64,000 nucleotides of DNA from Thermogemmata fonticola (GTDB taxonomy: Bacteria; Planctomycetota; Planctomycetia; Gemmatales; Gemmataceae): assembly GCF_013694095.1 (NCBI RefSeq), contig NZ_JACEFB010000002.1:186001-250000 (forward strand), in the 5' to 3' direction. Of this stretch, positions 9,213 to 17,971 are shown piece after piece. A program made the translations under genes and the position numbers. The notes under the pieces were generated by a model that saw only the letters and a program-made list of their open reading frames with translations, searched no databases and had not been told where the DNA came from. The number at the start of each line of letters is the position of its first letter. Position 1 is the first letter of the stretch.

Positions 9213-10229
9213 CTAATAGTCTTGTAGTTTCAAGAACCATCCTGCAACCCTCTCGACGTAGGTTTCTTCCACGTCAATGTCGGCTATCTTGTTCCAAGCC
9301 CTGGCACTTCCGCGTTGTGCTCTTCGCCAGAGGCGATGATGAGTCTCTTCGTGGATGATAGTATCTAGCAGTTCCCTCCGGCTTACAAGCGAAGGACGAC
9401 CTATGCTCGTGTTACCCTGACCCTGGCACACTTGGCTGTTCAAGCGTTGCCTGCCCGTACGCTTTGAGACGACCCGAATAGCGTGGCGGATACGATAACT
9501 TGACGTTTGCAAGTGCTGAATCGGTTTTGACTACATGGTCAATCCATGCTTGGGGATGCTTATACCGACCACCACCACTAAGGGTCGGGCCACTCTTGAG
9601 CTTCACACTCCTACTCGTTGGACGGCTCCAAGCGCGTCGGAGGTCCCATCTATGGCTCGGACCGCATCAAGGGCGTCATCGCTGTATCGAGCTACCTTGC
9701 CGAACAGCTTACCCTTGGGATCAAGCCGGTAATGGCAAGGGCGCGATCAAGCCCGTCCAACCTCTCCATAGCGATCGGGTCGAACCTGATGCCAGCCTCC
9801 ACGCCACCCTTGACCTGGCCCGCGACCGGTATGAAGTCCACCACCATACTCGCGGCCCGTCGGGTATCTTGTCCGACCGCCTTCAGGTGGGCGATGACTG
9901 CGTCGGCGGCACGCGGGTCTTCGATGCGAGTCCACCTCATGGCGGCGATCTGGTACTCCAGCGGCAGGTCCTCCACGCGCCCGTTCCCCCATGATGTGGG
10001 GGTTATGGCAGAAGATGCAGCGGGGAATCGGACGCGGGACGAAATACGGAGGGCCTTCTTCAAGCCCGCTCGGATCGAGGGAGTTGAGGGGGTCGTTGCC
10101 GACGGTGCGGTAGAGGTTCACATCCCCCGCGGCGTAGGAGAGGGGATCAAGGCGCGTCCAGCGTAATAGGGTGAGGTAATAGTCGTAGGACAAGAAATAT
10201 GCGAGGACATTCTCTTTATTCTTCTGAGG
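9213..10229 (-). pseudogene. Rhs 3' end: core remnant, pre-toxin domain and HExxH toxin tip
   Basis: Only the last part of an Rhs/YD-repeat core remains. The frame is open from 10229 and reads LLRWTRLDPLSYAAGDVNLY then GNDPLNSLDPSGL, the hallmark end of the Rhs core. After a frame change at a G5 run (9986-9990) it encodes VDFIPVAGQVKGGVEAGIRF and LDRALAITGLIP, matching the PT-TG pre-toxin linker, then KLFGKVARYSDDALDAVRAI in another frame, then LKSGPTLSGGGRYKHPQAWI, and finally RELLDTIIHEETHHRLWRR with an EETYVERVA further on. HEETH is a zinc-metallopeptidase HExxH motif and the later glutamate could be the third ligand. At least four frame changes (near 9990, 9725, 9612 and 9500-9570) are needed. 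The several thousand bases of core expected upstream are absent. Confidence 0.7.
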
Positions 10230-10787
10230 TTAAATATGTGGGCGGAGGTTGGATTCTGGCAAGTGCATAGGGATGCGGTGTTATCAGTTTATAGAGTCAT
10301 CATGCTACACTGTAGCCGCCCTAAATCCAAGTAAAAACGCTGAATCCTTCTTACCTAATTGAGGAAAGGGAAATGAGGTGCTCTGATTGTAGATGTATTT
10401 CGCTTGTTTTTTGGATTATTCAGACGTGTTCTCAAGAGCTGTTCATTATTGGATAAAGTAGGTCTAGCAGGGCGGAAGATAAGGCTGTTTTCCATCCCGT
10501 GCTGTCATGTCCGTGCTGTTCCGATAGGAGTGAAGCTCCGAAAAAAGGTCCTACACCGGTACAAATGATAGCGCGTCTTGTTTCGTGAAAAGCGGTTTTA
10601 TGCAAAGCGCCAATTGTGCTGAGGTCGGGGGCATAATTCGAAGGGGGAGTGGGGCCATCGGATTGGCATATCGCGTCAACATAGGGCATGCTGTGGATAG
10701 CTCCGGGTGTCAGGGACGAGGGTGGCCCTCGCTTCCGTCCGATGGGTAGCGACCCCGGCATTACCACGATACAAGGATGTCCTGGCC
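10230..10787. other. AT-richer spacer at the end of the toxin region
   Basis: About 560 bases between the Rhs remnant and the first secreted-protein gene. It is more AT-rich than the genome background at its left end. Apart from one very short cysteine-rich frame at 10373-10456, I see no credible gene, repeat or RNA. Confidence 0.45.
10373..10456 (+). CDS. Possible 27-residue hydrophobic small ORF
   Basis: An ATG preceded by AGGAAAGGGAA opens a 27-codon frame, MRCSDCRCISLVFWIIQTCS followed by seven more residues. It has four Cys in the first 19 residues and a hydrophobic centre. The good ribosome site is the only support; it could be chance in a decayed region. Confidence 0.2.
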   Translation: MRCSDCRCISLVFWIIQTCSQELFIIG

Positions 10788-11339
10788 ATGAACCGATCGT
10801 ATTCCTTTCTCTTGGCCATTCTGTTTACAGGAGCAGTTTCGCAAGTAGCACAGGCTCATCCACCCGGCCCAGCTTCCCACGGGGTGTTTGGGTCTGGTCC
10901 GGTCTGGTTGGGATTATTCCCGCACATTCACCAGCATGGGCCATTTTACAACTATGGTCCCTATTATGGTTACCCACCCTTTGAACCCTACGGTCCGTGG
11001 ACAGCGAATTTGCAGTACAATCCAGCCTATTCTGGAACCTATTTCCACCCTGGCCGCATTGCTGAGGACAAGTCCGGTCATGGCGGCTTATTGACGCAGT
11101 GGGGTGGCGGAGGTTTCGGTTTGGGTGCGGGACTGGGCTTTCGCTCGGGTAGCGGGTTCTGGGGTGGAGGCACAGGTGCCATTCGGGGGACCGGTTGCCC
11201 GCCGAGCGGATGGTACCAAGGCCTTGGCCTGCGGGGGCATCGGAACACCTCCACGCCGTGTTCCGCCAACACTGCCGCTTCAGCGGGCCATTCCCCGACA
11301 GGCAGCAGCGGGTCTTCTCCGCCGCCAACCTCCAAGTGA
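10788..11339 (+). CDS. Secreted Gly/Pro/Tyr-rich protein
   Basis: A 183-residue protein with a clear signal peptide (MNRSYSFLLAILFTGAVSQV, cleavage probably after AQA). The mature part is rich in His, Pro, Tyr and Phe (residues about 25-75), then strongly Gly-rich (about 95-130), then Ser/Thr/Pro-rich at the C-terminus. I chose ATG 10788 over an upstream in-frame start because it places the signal peptide at the N-terminus and has AAGGA upstream. No domain is recognised. The next gene encodes a smaller secreted protein of similar style (signal peptide, aromatic/Pro-rich core), so the two may be paralogues or work together at the cell surface. Confidence 0.65.
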   Translation: MNRSYSFLLAILFTGAVSQVAQAHPPGPASHGVFGSGPVWLGLFPHIHQHGPFYNYGPYYGYPPFEPYGPWTANLQYNPAYSGTYFHPGRIAEDKSGHGGLLTQWGGGGFGLGAGLGFRSGSGFWGGGTGAIRGTGCPPSGWYQGLGLRGHRNTSTPCSANTAASAGHSPTGSSGSSPPPTSK

Positions 11340-11508
11340 TTCGTGAATGGCTTCCCGGAAGGCTGCTCTGCGTGATGTTCTCAGAACAGACTACTTGGCA
11401 ACGTAGATCTCGGACCTCGATGCGATGTTGTAACGCTCAACTGTTTTTTTCACACACAAGTGAGTGCAGATCCCCAAAGCCTACGAGTTATTCGGAAAGG
11501 AGAAAGCG

Positions 11509-11892
11509 ATGAAGAAGATGTTGCAAGGTTTGATCCTCGTGGTGCTAGCAGGTGGGCCCTTGTGTGCCGGCTGGTCTGCGGCGCAAGCGGGCGATCCGTG
11601 CTACGGGTCTCACTGCGGAAGCGGCAAGGCGCCACGGTATTACACCCTCCACGGTTTTTTGCATGGTGGCAAGCCGTTGCCGGTGTTTCAGGCTGCTCCG
11701 TGGTATCTGTACTGGCCTTATGACGGCCACTTTCTGACGCCAGCTCCGATCAGTGGCCCGTTCTACGCGCCACCACCTTACCCGAACACGGGGGTCAATC
11801 CCTATTTCCCGGCTCCTGTTGTAACTCCTCCGGCACCGCCGTCACCTCCGGCACCGCCATCGCCCCCAGTACCACCTTCGCCTGAAAAATGA
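11509..11892 (+). CDS. Small secreted Pro-rich protein
   Basis: A 127-residue protein with a signal peptide (MKKMLQGLILVVLAGGPLCA, probable cleavage after AQA). The mature part has two early Cys, a His/Tyr/Trp/Pro-rich core and a C-terminal tail of repeated PPAPPSP/PPVPPSP units. ATG 11509 is preceded by AAAGGAG at proper spacing; the frame extends upstream but the signal peptide fixes the start. Function is unknown. It lies 169 bases after the other secreted protein and may share its transcript. Confidence 0.7.
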   Translation: MKKMLQGLILVVLAGGPLCAGWSAAQAGDPCYGSHCGSGKAPRYYTLHGFLHGGKPLPVFQAAPWYLYWPYDGHFLTPAPISGPFYAPPPYPNTGVNPYFPAPVVTPPAPPSPPAPPSPPVPPSPEK

Positions 11893-12230
11893 CGTTTTCT
11901 GTACCAGCCCTCACCTTCTATCCCACACTCCTCCAGACCCAGTCCACGCTGCTTCCGAGGTGACAGCCCAGGATGGCGGGACTGGGTTGTTGCTTTGCGT
12001 GGAAACTGGAGGAATACGATTTATTCCGGACTCCTTTGGGGAGCGGGCATTCCGATGGTGGAGTGGAGCGAAGGCCAGGGATGCACGAGTGCGCAATACG
12101 GGGAAAAGGGTGCAAGTGGAGGGAAAAACTGCAGGGCGGACTGGCAATTCTCCGGACATGAATTACGATGAATGATGGCAGGTCTATGATCTGAGGTTAT
12201 ACATCCTGAGTAGTGAGGTGACATTTCCGT
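11893..12230. other. Intergenic region, no gene seen
   Basis: About 340 bases before the FHA gene. No credible gene or terminator was recognised; reading frames here are shadows without family features. Confidence 0.5.
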
Positions 12231-12641
12231 ATGAGCCAGCGTATTCTCGGTGAATTGGTGCCAGTGGGGGGGGGTGATCCTATTCCCTTGACGGCCGAGG
12301 TCATGGTCATCGGACGGCGACCGTCCTGCGACATCTGCCTCAATTTCCAGAACGTCTCCGGCACCCATTGTGAGTTGTCCTTGCGGAATGGCGTTTGGCA
12401 CATCCGGGACCTCAATAGCACGAATGGGATCAAGGTCAATGGGGAACGCACTCTGCGCCGGCCTCTGCGACCCGGAGATGAGATCGGAATTGCCAACCAC
12501 CGGTATCGCATCCAATATCAGCTTCCTCCGGGAAGTAGTTTTGACGACATCTTTGCGGAGGAGGAGGACCCATTTGCTCAATCCCTGCTCGAAAAGGCCG
12601 GTTTGGTGCGTCCGAAGAAACCGCCGCAAGGCCGGGGTTGA
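12231..12641 (+). CDS. FHA-domain protein
   Basis: A 136-residue protein made almost wholly of a forkhead-associated domain, which binds phosphothreonine peptides. The signature residues are visible: VIGRRPSCDICL (GR at strand 3-4 turn), NVSGTHCEL (S..H) and DLNSTNGIKVNGER (the N..NG turn). A short acidic and basic tail follows (about 100-136). GAGGTGA lies upstream of the ATG at normal spacing. In planctomycetes such single FHA proteins often read the output of Ser/Thr kinases; this window encodes two such kinases, but neither is adjacent, so a partner cannot be named. Confidence 0.9.
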   Translation: MSQRILGELVPVGGGDPIPLTAEVMVIGRRPSCDICLNFQNVSGTHCELSLRNGVWHIRDLNSTNGIKVNGERTLRRPLRPGDEIGIANHRYRIQYQLPPGSSFDDIFAEEEDPFAQSLLEKAGLVRPKKPPQGRG

Positions 12642-12837
12642 GTCGGTTCTCCTGCGAGGGGGTGATGAGTCACCAGTGTTGAGCGACGGGCGGCAACACC
12701 TCCTATACAACACCCAAGGCAAACGCTGCGGAACGCCGTTCCAGTGGCGAAGGGAAGGGTTTCGGTACCGGGGGGGAGACTTCCTCCACCCTCCTGCCAA
12801 TCCGATGGGCTAGAGAGTGAGGCGTTGAGGACACCTT

Positions 12838-13629
12838 ATGTCAGCGGTGCTCAGGGGTCAGGTAGCTTTGGTCACGGGTGCCTCTTCTGGGATTGGCCGG
12901 GCCACGGCGATTGCCTTAGCCCAAGCGGGTGCGGATGTGGCGTTGAACTATCTCACGTTGCCGGAAGGGGCGATCTCGGCTCAGAAAATCATTGAGGAGC
13001 AAGGGCGCCGGACTTTGCTCTGCCCCGTCGATGTGTCGGATCAGGCGGCGGTAGAACAGATGGTAGAACAGGTCGCGCGCCACTTCGGTCGCTTGGATAT
13101 TCTGGTCACGGCAGCGGTGTTCAGCGAGCGGGAACCGTTTTTGACGGCAGACATGGCAGGCTTCCGCAAGACATTCGACGTGAGTATGTGGGGTGCCTTT
13201 TACGTCCTGCGGGCTGCCTGCCGTCAAATGGTGGCCCAAGGACAAGGAGGCCGGGTGGTAATCGTCAGCTCTCCGCACGCACAGATCGCCTTTCCCAACT
13301 GCATGGCTTACAACATGGCCAAGGCCGCTTTGGACCAAATGATGCGCACCGCCGCTGTGGAACTGCTTCCCCATCGCATCCGGGTCAACGGCATTTATCC
13401 CGGCTGGACTGATACACCCGGAGAGCGCAAATACTACAGCGAAGAGGTGCTGCAAAAGGCCGCGCAAACCTTGCCGCTACGCCGCTTGGCCCAACCGGAG
13501 GAAATCGCCCGGGGTATCTTGTTCTTGGTTAGTCCCGACAGCGATTACATGACCGGGAGCATCCTCTCCATGGATGGTGGGATTTTCCTCCCTTGGTGGT
13601 CCAAGCGCGGCAGTGGCGAAAATCTTTAA
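12838..13629 (+). CDS. SDR-family oxidoreductase (FabG-like)
   Basis: A 263-residue classical short-chain dehydrogenase/reductase using NAD(P)H. The cofactor motif TGASSGIGRA is at residues 13-22, a catalytic Ser lies in VIVSSPHAQ (about 143), and the YNMAK motif (about 157-161) supplies Tyr and Lys. The C-terminus has the usual MDGG ending (SILSMDGGIFLPWW). Length and motifs resemble glucose 1-dehydrogenase and FabG-type 3-ketoacyl reductases; the substrate cannot be read from sequence. The gene stands alone, 196 bases after the FHA gene and convergent with the sulfotransferase gene. Confidence 0.9.
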   Translation: MSAVLRGQVALVTGASSGIGRATAIALAQAGADVALNYLTLPEGAISAQKIIEEQGRRTLLCPVDVSDQAAVEQMVEQVARHFGRLDILVTAAVFSEREPFLTADMAGFRKTFDVSMWGAFYVLRAACRQMVAQGQGGRVVIVSSPHAQIAFPNCMAYNMAKAALDQMMRTAAVELLPHRIRVNGIYPGWTDTPGERKYYSEEVLQKAAQTLPLRRLAQPEEIARGILFLVSPDSDYMTGSILSMDGGIFLPWWSKRGSGENL

Positions 13630-13738
13630 ATATCTGATCCTGATCCGTCCTGCGAGCGGGGGTCCGATTGCTGGTCCGGCCTTCTGCGATTGCTGATCCG
13701 GCTTTTATGTTGCCCATGCTCCACCGGGATGGCAGTGG

Positions 13739-14533
13739 CTACCACTGGAAGTTCTTCTCGTATCCCGTGGCGATGAGCAAGGAACCGTACCGGCTCTTCA
13801 CGTAGTCATACACCTTGTCCGTGAAATAATTGCGCCAATCACCAGCGATCCCTTTGCGCTCGTGAGCATGGACATCTTCGATACCTCTCGGCCGGCCCTT
13901 GGTGCGCGCTTCAAAACGGTGGGTCCGTACAGCTTCTCGGACTTGCTGGCGGCTGAAAGGTAGGCGGCACACCTTCAGGAAGATCTCCTCAAACAATTCC
14001 TCATCATGTTCAAGCAGGTCTTCGTAGCGATAAAGGCGCTCGCGTGCGGCAAGCCAGGACCATTGGATCATCGCCGGCCGGATTAGCGAAGTTTCTGCCA
14101 CATGAAGAAGACCATCCTCCATGTTCAACTCATGCAGTCTCTGTCGCATCAAATTATGCTCCGATCTCAAAATTGGATGGCTATACTTCAAGCTGAAATA
14201 CAGGGAAATAAGAGTATCGCGTAGATCCCGAATGATGACGAATCGGTGGTATTTACGGGGCAGAGCGACGCTGTGAAATTCCTCCCGGGTGATGTAGAGC
14301 GTGGGGTAGATTTTGCCATTTTCGACGGGGCGATTCATGAATTGGCGATTGTCAACTTCGGGAAGCACCAGATGATGATAGGCCAGGGTGTGCAGGATGG
14401 CGTGGACCCACTGGGAACCGGCTTTATGGTGAGTGATGTGGAACACGGTGGGAACGCGCACCTTCGTTGGGGAAGGTGCTAAGCCATTATGCCCCAGCCG
14501 CCCGAACAATGTATGGCGCAATAACCCGAGCAT
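13739..14533 (-). CDS. Sulfotransferase-family protein
   Basis: A 264-residue enzyme expected to transfer sulfate from PAPS to a carbohydrate or other acceptor. The 5'-phosphosulfate loop is HHKAGSQWVHAIL (residues about 35-47), in place of the usual KSGTTW. The 3'-phosphate site follows the pattern RDLRDTLISLYFS, and the C-terminal RKGIAGDWRNYF matches the KGxxGDWKNxF motif of the Sulfotransfer_1 family. ATG 14533 is chosen because it has GGGGGA upstream and gives a normal N-terminus; the frame is open further upstream. It is divergent from a glycosyltransferase gene, which suggests a role in decorating surface glycans. Confidence 0.85.
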   Translation of the reverse strand: MLGLLRHTLFGRLGHNGLAPSPTKVRVPTVFHITHHKAGSQWVHAILHTLAYHHLVLPEVDNRQFMNRPVENGKIYPTLYITREEFHSVALPRKYHRFVIIRDLRDTLISLYFSLKYSHPILRSEHNLMRQRLHELNMEDGLLHVAETSLIRPAMIQWSWLAARERLYRYEDLLEHDEELFEEIFLKVCRLPFSRQQVREAVRTHRFEARTKGRPRGIEDVHAHERKGIAGDWRNYFTDKVYDYVKSRYGSLLIATGYEKNFQW

Positions 14534-15013
14534 TGTGGTTCCCCCTTGGGTATGGTCTGTTTTCGCAATCTGCCCAAATGCCGCTGACCCCGCAGGTTGC
14601 GAGAAGCGATGATGTGGGGGGTATCGGACAGAGCAGTTGCAGGACTTGATGGAGATTCTCCCGGTTTGCGGCCTTTTATCTTTTCTCTGCCTCGTCAAAA
14701 CCGATCTATCTTTCCCAGATTTCCAAGTCTTCTCCTGCTGTTGGGGTCAGAAGGGGATTCTCAAGACGGGTTGTTGGAGGATTCCGCATTCCAGTGGGAC
14801 CTGGCTGCGAGAGGATTTGTTGGGGGAGATTTGCGGTCTCGCAAGGAATTTAGGTTACGGCGGCGGAACCGCGATCAGGAGCGACTTTGTCGCTTGTCAA
14901 TTGCTCTTCTCTTGGAAAGATAGGTTTGGTAGAGACAGGTTTTCTGTGGGGTGGATCAGGAGAAGGTGGATGGATCAAGGTGGTCCCAATCTGGGTGCGT
15001 GGAGCGAGTGGGA
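14534..15013. other. Divergent intergenic region, no gene seen
   Basis: About 480 bases between the divergent sulfotransferase and glycosyltransferase genes. It should contain both promoters, but no convincing -35/-10 pair was found. Frames are short or overlap the gene ends. Confidence 0.45.
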
Positions 15014-16033
15014 ATGCATCTCGTCGCCTTGGTGGAAAGTGAGGAGCATGTTTGCTATCGCTATCGGCTCAAAGCGTTTCAGGGTCTTTGGGCCGCCGCA
15101 GGATATCGTCTGAGTTGGTATCGCCTGCCGCGAGGTTGGTGGGGACGCTGGTTTTGGGATCCGCGGTTGTGCCAAGCCGATGCGGTGATTCTTCAGAGGA
15201 AGTTGCTGCCGTCGTGGGCGGTTCATCGTTTGCGGCGGTATGCTCGGTTCTTGATCTACGACTTCGACGATGCACTGTGGCTGCGGGATTCCTACGCTCG
15301 TGAGGGGTTGGAGGACAGGCGCCGGCGGAGGCGCTTTGCTACGCTTGTTCGGATGTGTGATTTGGTCGTGGCGGGTAATGCGTTCTTAGCTGCTGCGGTT
15401 CGTCATTTTGCGCCGTCCACTCCTGTTGTGGTCATTCCCACGAGTGTTGATCCGTCGCTCTATCCGTTGGCCCGGCATGAAGCCGATCTCAGCGAAGGCA
15501 TCCGGCTGGTGTGGATCGGCTCACGGAGCACGTTACAGGGGCTGGTTCGTTTTCGAGAGACATTGGAACAGATCGGTCAGGCTGTGCCGGGCGTGCGTTT
15601 GCGGTTGATCTGTGATCAACCGCTGGTCCTGCGACATTTGCCGGTCGATTTTGTACCCTGGCGCGCGGAGACTGAAGCAGCGGTGTTGGCGAGTGCGGAT
15701 ATCGGGATTTCCTGGTTGCCGATGGATGACTGGAGTCGGGGTAAGTGCGGCTTGAAAGTGTTGCAGTATCAGGCTGCGGGCTTGCCGGTGGTGGCCAACC
15801 CTGTTGGGGTTCAAGCGGAGATGGTGCGATCCGGTCAGACGGGCTATTTGGTCCAGAGTAGCGAAGAGTGGGTGGACGCTATTCGCGTGCTAGGCCAAGA
15901 CCAAGAGCTGAGGCGGCAGATGGGTAGGGCGGGGCGGCGGCAAGTGGAGCAGCATTACAGCGTAGAGGTGGCGAGCCAACAGTGGCTCAGCGCCTTGGCC
16001 ACCTGGTTAGTGCCGCTGCGTCAGGCGAGTTAG
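15014..16033 (+). CDS. GT4-like glycosyltransferase
   Basis: A 339-residue GT-B-type glycosyltransferase. Residues 1-170 form a divergent acceptor domain with YDFDDALW (near 80-87), a motif common in this subgroup. The C-terminal half has the donor-site patterns VVIPTSVDPSLYP, RLVWIGSRSTLQGL and LKVLQYQAAGLPVVANPVG, in which the usual acidic residue of the EX7E motif is Gln. ATG 15014 (MHLVALVESEEH) is preferred to an upstream in-frame ATG because the family begins with such a beta strand. It is followed after nine bases by the kinase-like gene, so the pair is an operon, probably for surface polysaccharide or LPS synthesis. Confidence 0.85.
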   Translation: MHLVALVESEEHVCYRYRLKAFQGLWAAAGYRLSWYRLPRGWWGRWFWDPRLCQADAVILQRKLLPSWAVHRLRRYARFLIYDFDDALWLRDSYAREGLEDRRRRRRFATLVRMCDLVVAGNAFLAAAVRHFAPSTPVVVIPTSVDPSLYPLARHEADLSEGIRLVWIGSRSTLQGLVRFRETLEQIGQAVPGVRLRLICDQPLVLRHLPVDFVPWRAETEAAVLASADIGISWLPMDDWSRGKCGLKVLQYQAAGLPVVANPVGVQAEMVRSGQTGYLVQSSEEWVDAIRVLGQDQELRRQMGRAGRRQVEQHYSVEVASQQWLSALATWLVPLRQAS

Positions 16034-16042
16034 GGGCAGGGT

Positions 16043-17791
16043 ATGTTCGGCCCTCTGGTACGCAAACTCCGGGCTTGGTGGGGGCGTAATGCTCCTCAAC
16101 AATGCCAGCAGGGGGTGTGGTGGCAGACCACGCCGTCTTGGGCGACCTGGAGGGCGCTGTCTCCCCACGACCTTCTCGCTTTGCGGAACTTACCTGGCTG
16201 CCACCTGGTCAAAGCGAATTTGGCTCGCCGCATCTATCGGCTATCCTTGGGTGCAGAATGGGTTTACCTCAAGGAATCACGGGTTGTCGGGTGGCGCGGT
16301 TGGCTGCGGGAATGTCTGCGGCTGCCCAAGGCCCGCCTGGAGTTTGAAAACGCCTTACGCCTCCGCCAGCTCGGTATTCCAACGATCGAACCATTGGCTT
16401 GGGGAGGCGAATCTCGCTGGTGGCCGGGAACTAGTTACTTCCTTAGTCGTGGTTTGCCTGGGGCAGTTACCTTGGGTGATTTCCTGACCCAAACTTTTGC
16501 CAAGCTCTCTCCCCGCTGCCAAGTTCATCTGCGGCAGCACTTGGCCCGGAGCTTGGGGACGCTGCTCGCCCGGATGCATGAACAAGGCGTTATTCACTCT
16601 GATTTGCACCCCGGCAACCTTCTGCTCGACATGACTGAAGAGCATCGGCCCCGCTTAATTTTGATCGATCTCCACAATGTCCAATTCCAGGCGTGCCCGT
16701 TGTCCTGGTCAGCCAGTCGGGCGAATCTCGTCCTGCTCAATCGCTGGTTTCAGCTCCGAACGCATCGGACGGATCGTTTGCGCTTCTGGCAGGCCTACTA
16801 CCAGGGCAGGCTTTCCTGGGCTACGCTGTCTGAGTCGGAGAAGCAGCGGCGGATTGCGGAGGTGGAGGCAGCCACCTTGCGTTCCAATCAGCGGCTCTGG
16901 TCGGCTCGCCGGAGGCGTTACTCCCGTCCCAACCGCCATTGCCAACGAGTGGTCCAGAAAAGCTATCGCGGTCTCGCTGTCCGGGAGCTTCCGGCGATGA
17001 TGGTCCAGCACTGGATGCAACAGGCGGACGCCTGGATCGACCAAGCCCGGCAGGCGCAGGCTCCGACCACCGTGTGGTGTTCCTCCCAGGAAAAGGTGAC
17101 GGTCCGCTTGCTCAAGGACAGTTCCGATGGCACAGTTCTGGCCGTGCGGGGGAGCAGTCCTGATAGTTCCTATGAGGTGGTAATCAAACGTTTTTGTTTG
17201 CGGCGATGGTATGAAGTGGTGCAGCATCTGCTGCGCTGCTCCGCGGTCTGGCGGGCGTGGTTTCAGGGCTTTGCCATTTTGGATCGTGCCTTGCCCACCC
17301 CTCGACCTCTAGCCATCTGGCACCGCTGCTTTTGGGGCGTGCCGACTCACGGTTATCTGGTCACGGAATATCTGCCAAATGCCGTTCCTTTGCAACAACG
17401 CCCCGACTGGGTTCGGTTGGATCGGCTGGCTCGCCTCCTCCGCCTCCTCCACGATCGGGGATTATCCCATCGCGACCTCAAGGGGGACAATATCTTGGTA
17501 ACGGCCCAAGGGGAACCGGTCCTGATCGATCTAGTGGGCGTGCGCTCTTTGCGATCCGTGAGCATCCGGCGGCGGATCAAGGACCTGATGCGCCTGAATG
17601 TCAGTTTTCTTGGGCATCCCCAAGTGCGGCTCAGCCAGCGTTTGCGTTTTCTCCAGATTTACGCCTCGCATCCACCCGCCCTGTGGTCCCGTAGCTCCAA
17701 TCTGAAGGCGGAATGGAAAAGGTGGTGGAAGTGGATTGAGCGACGAAGTTTGGAGAAGCTGAAGCGCTGGAAGCGATATCAGTCGGAGTAA
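16043..17791 (+). CDS. Tandem LPS-kinase-like protein (two Kdo/WaaP-type domains)
   Basis: A 582-residue protein with two kinase-like domains in tandem. The first has VIHSDLHPGNLLLDM (about 183-197) and ILIDLHNVQ (the DxG-like metal site as DLH). The second has LSHRDLKGDNILV (about 474-486) and VLIDLVGVRS. Both resemble the WaaP/RfaP and KdkA LPS-core kinases, which phosphorylate heptose or Kdo. The family is normally about 250-270 residues with one domain, so this is a duplication or fusion. It starts nine bases after the glycosyltransferase, supporting a glycan-modifying role at the inner membrane. Whether both domains are active is unknown; each keeps the catalytic-loop Asp. Confidence 0.8.
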   Translation: MFGPLVRKLRAWWGRNAPQQCQQGVWWQTTPSWATWRALSPHDLLALRNLPGCHLVKANLARRIYRLSLGAEWVYLKESRVVGWRGWLRECLRLPKARLEFENALRLRQLGIPTIEPLAWGGESRWWPGTSYFLSRGLPGAVTLGDFLTQTFAKLSPRCQVHLRQHLARSLGTLLARMHEQGVIHSDLHPGNLLLDMTEEHRPRLILIDLHNVQFQACPLSWSASRANLVLLNRWFQLRTHRTDRLRFWQAYYQGRLSWATLSESEKQRRIAEVEAATLRSNQRLWSARRRRYSRPNRHCQRVVQKSYRGLAVRELPAMMVQHWMQQADAWIDQARQAQAPTTVWCSSQEKVTVRLLKDSSDGTVLAVRGSSPDSSYEVVIKRFCLRRWYEVVQHLLRCSAVWRAWFQGFAILDRALPTPRPLAIWHRCFWGVPTHGYLVTEYLPNAVPLQQRPDWVRLDRLARLLRLLHDRGLSHRDLKGDNILVTAQGEPVLIDLVGVRSLRSVSIRRRIKDLMRLNVSFLGHPQVRLSQRLRFLQIYASHPPALWSRSSNLKAEWKRWWKWIERRSLEKLKRWKRYQSE

Positions 17792-17971
17792 CCGAGTTGC
17801 CGACTTTGCCGAAAGCGTCAAGAACAAGGGGGGTATCGACCGATGAATCAGCCGCAGCGGAGAGGAATAATTAGGATGTCTGGTCTGTGATACGGAAAGT
17901 CTAGCGGTGGCGAGTGGGCAACGACATCTAAAGCCCAAGTACGGGTTAGGAACTGCCCAAGGGACACGTGC

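Noticed and set aside
9618-10166. Plus-strand frame of 182 codons over the Rhs remnant
   Set aside because: It is antisense to a recognisable Rhs core and pre-toxin sequence; the minus strand carries the family motifs.
10432-10767. Minus-strand frame of 111 codons
   Set aside because: Its composition lacks domain features, it overlaps the region before the secreted-protein gene and has no clear ribosome site.
12021-12800. Minus-strand frame of 259 codons over the FHA gene
   Set aside because: It is antisense to a clear FHA-domain gene and has no domain of its own.
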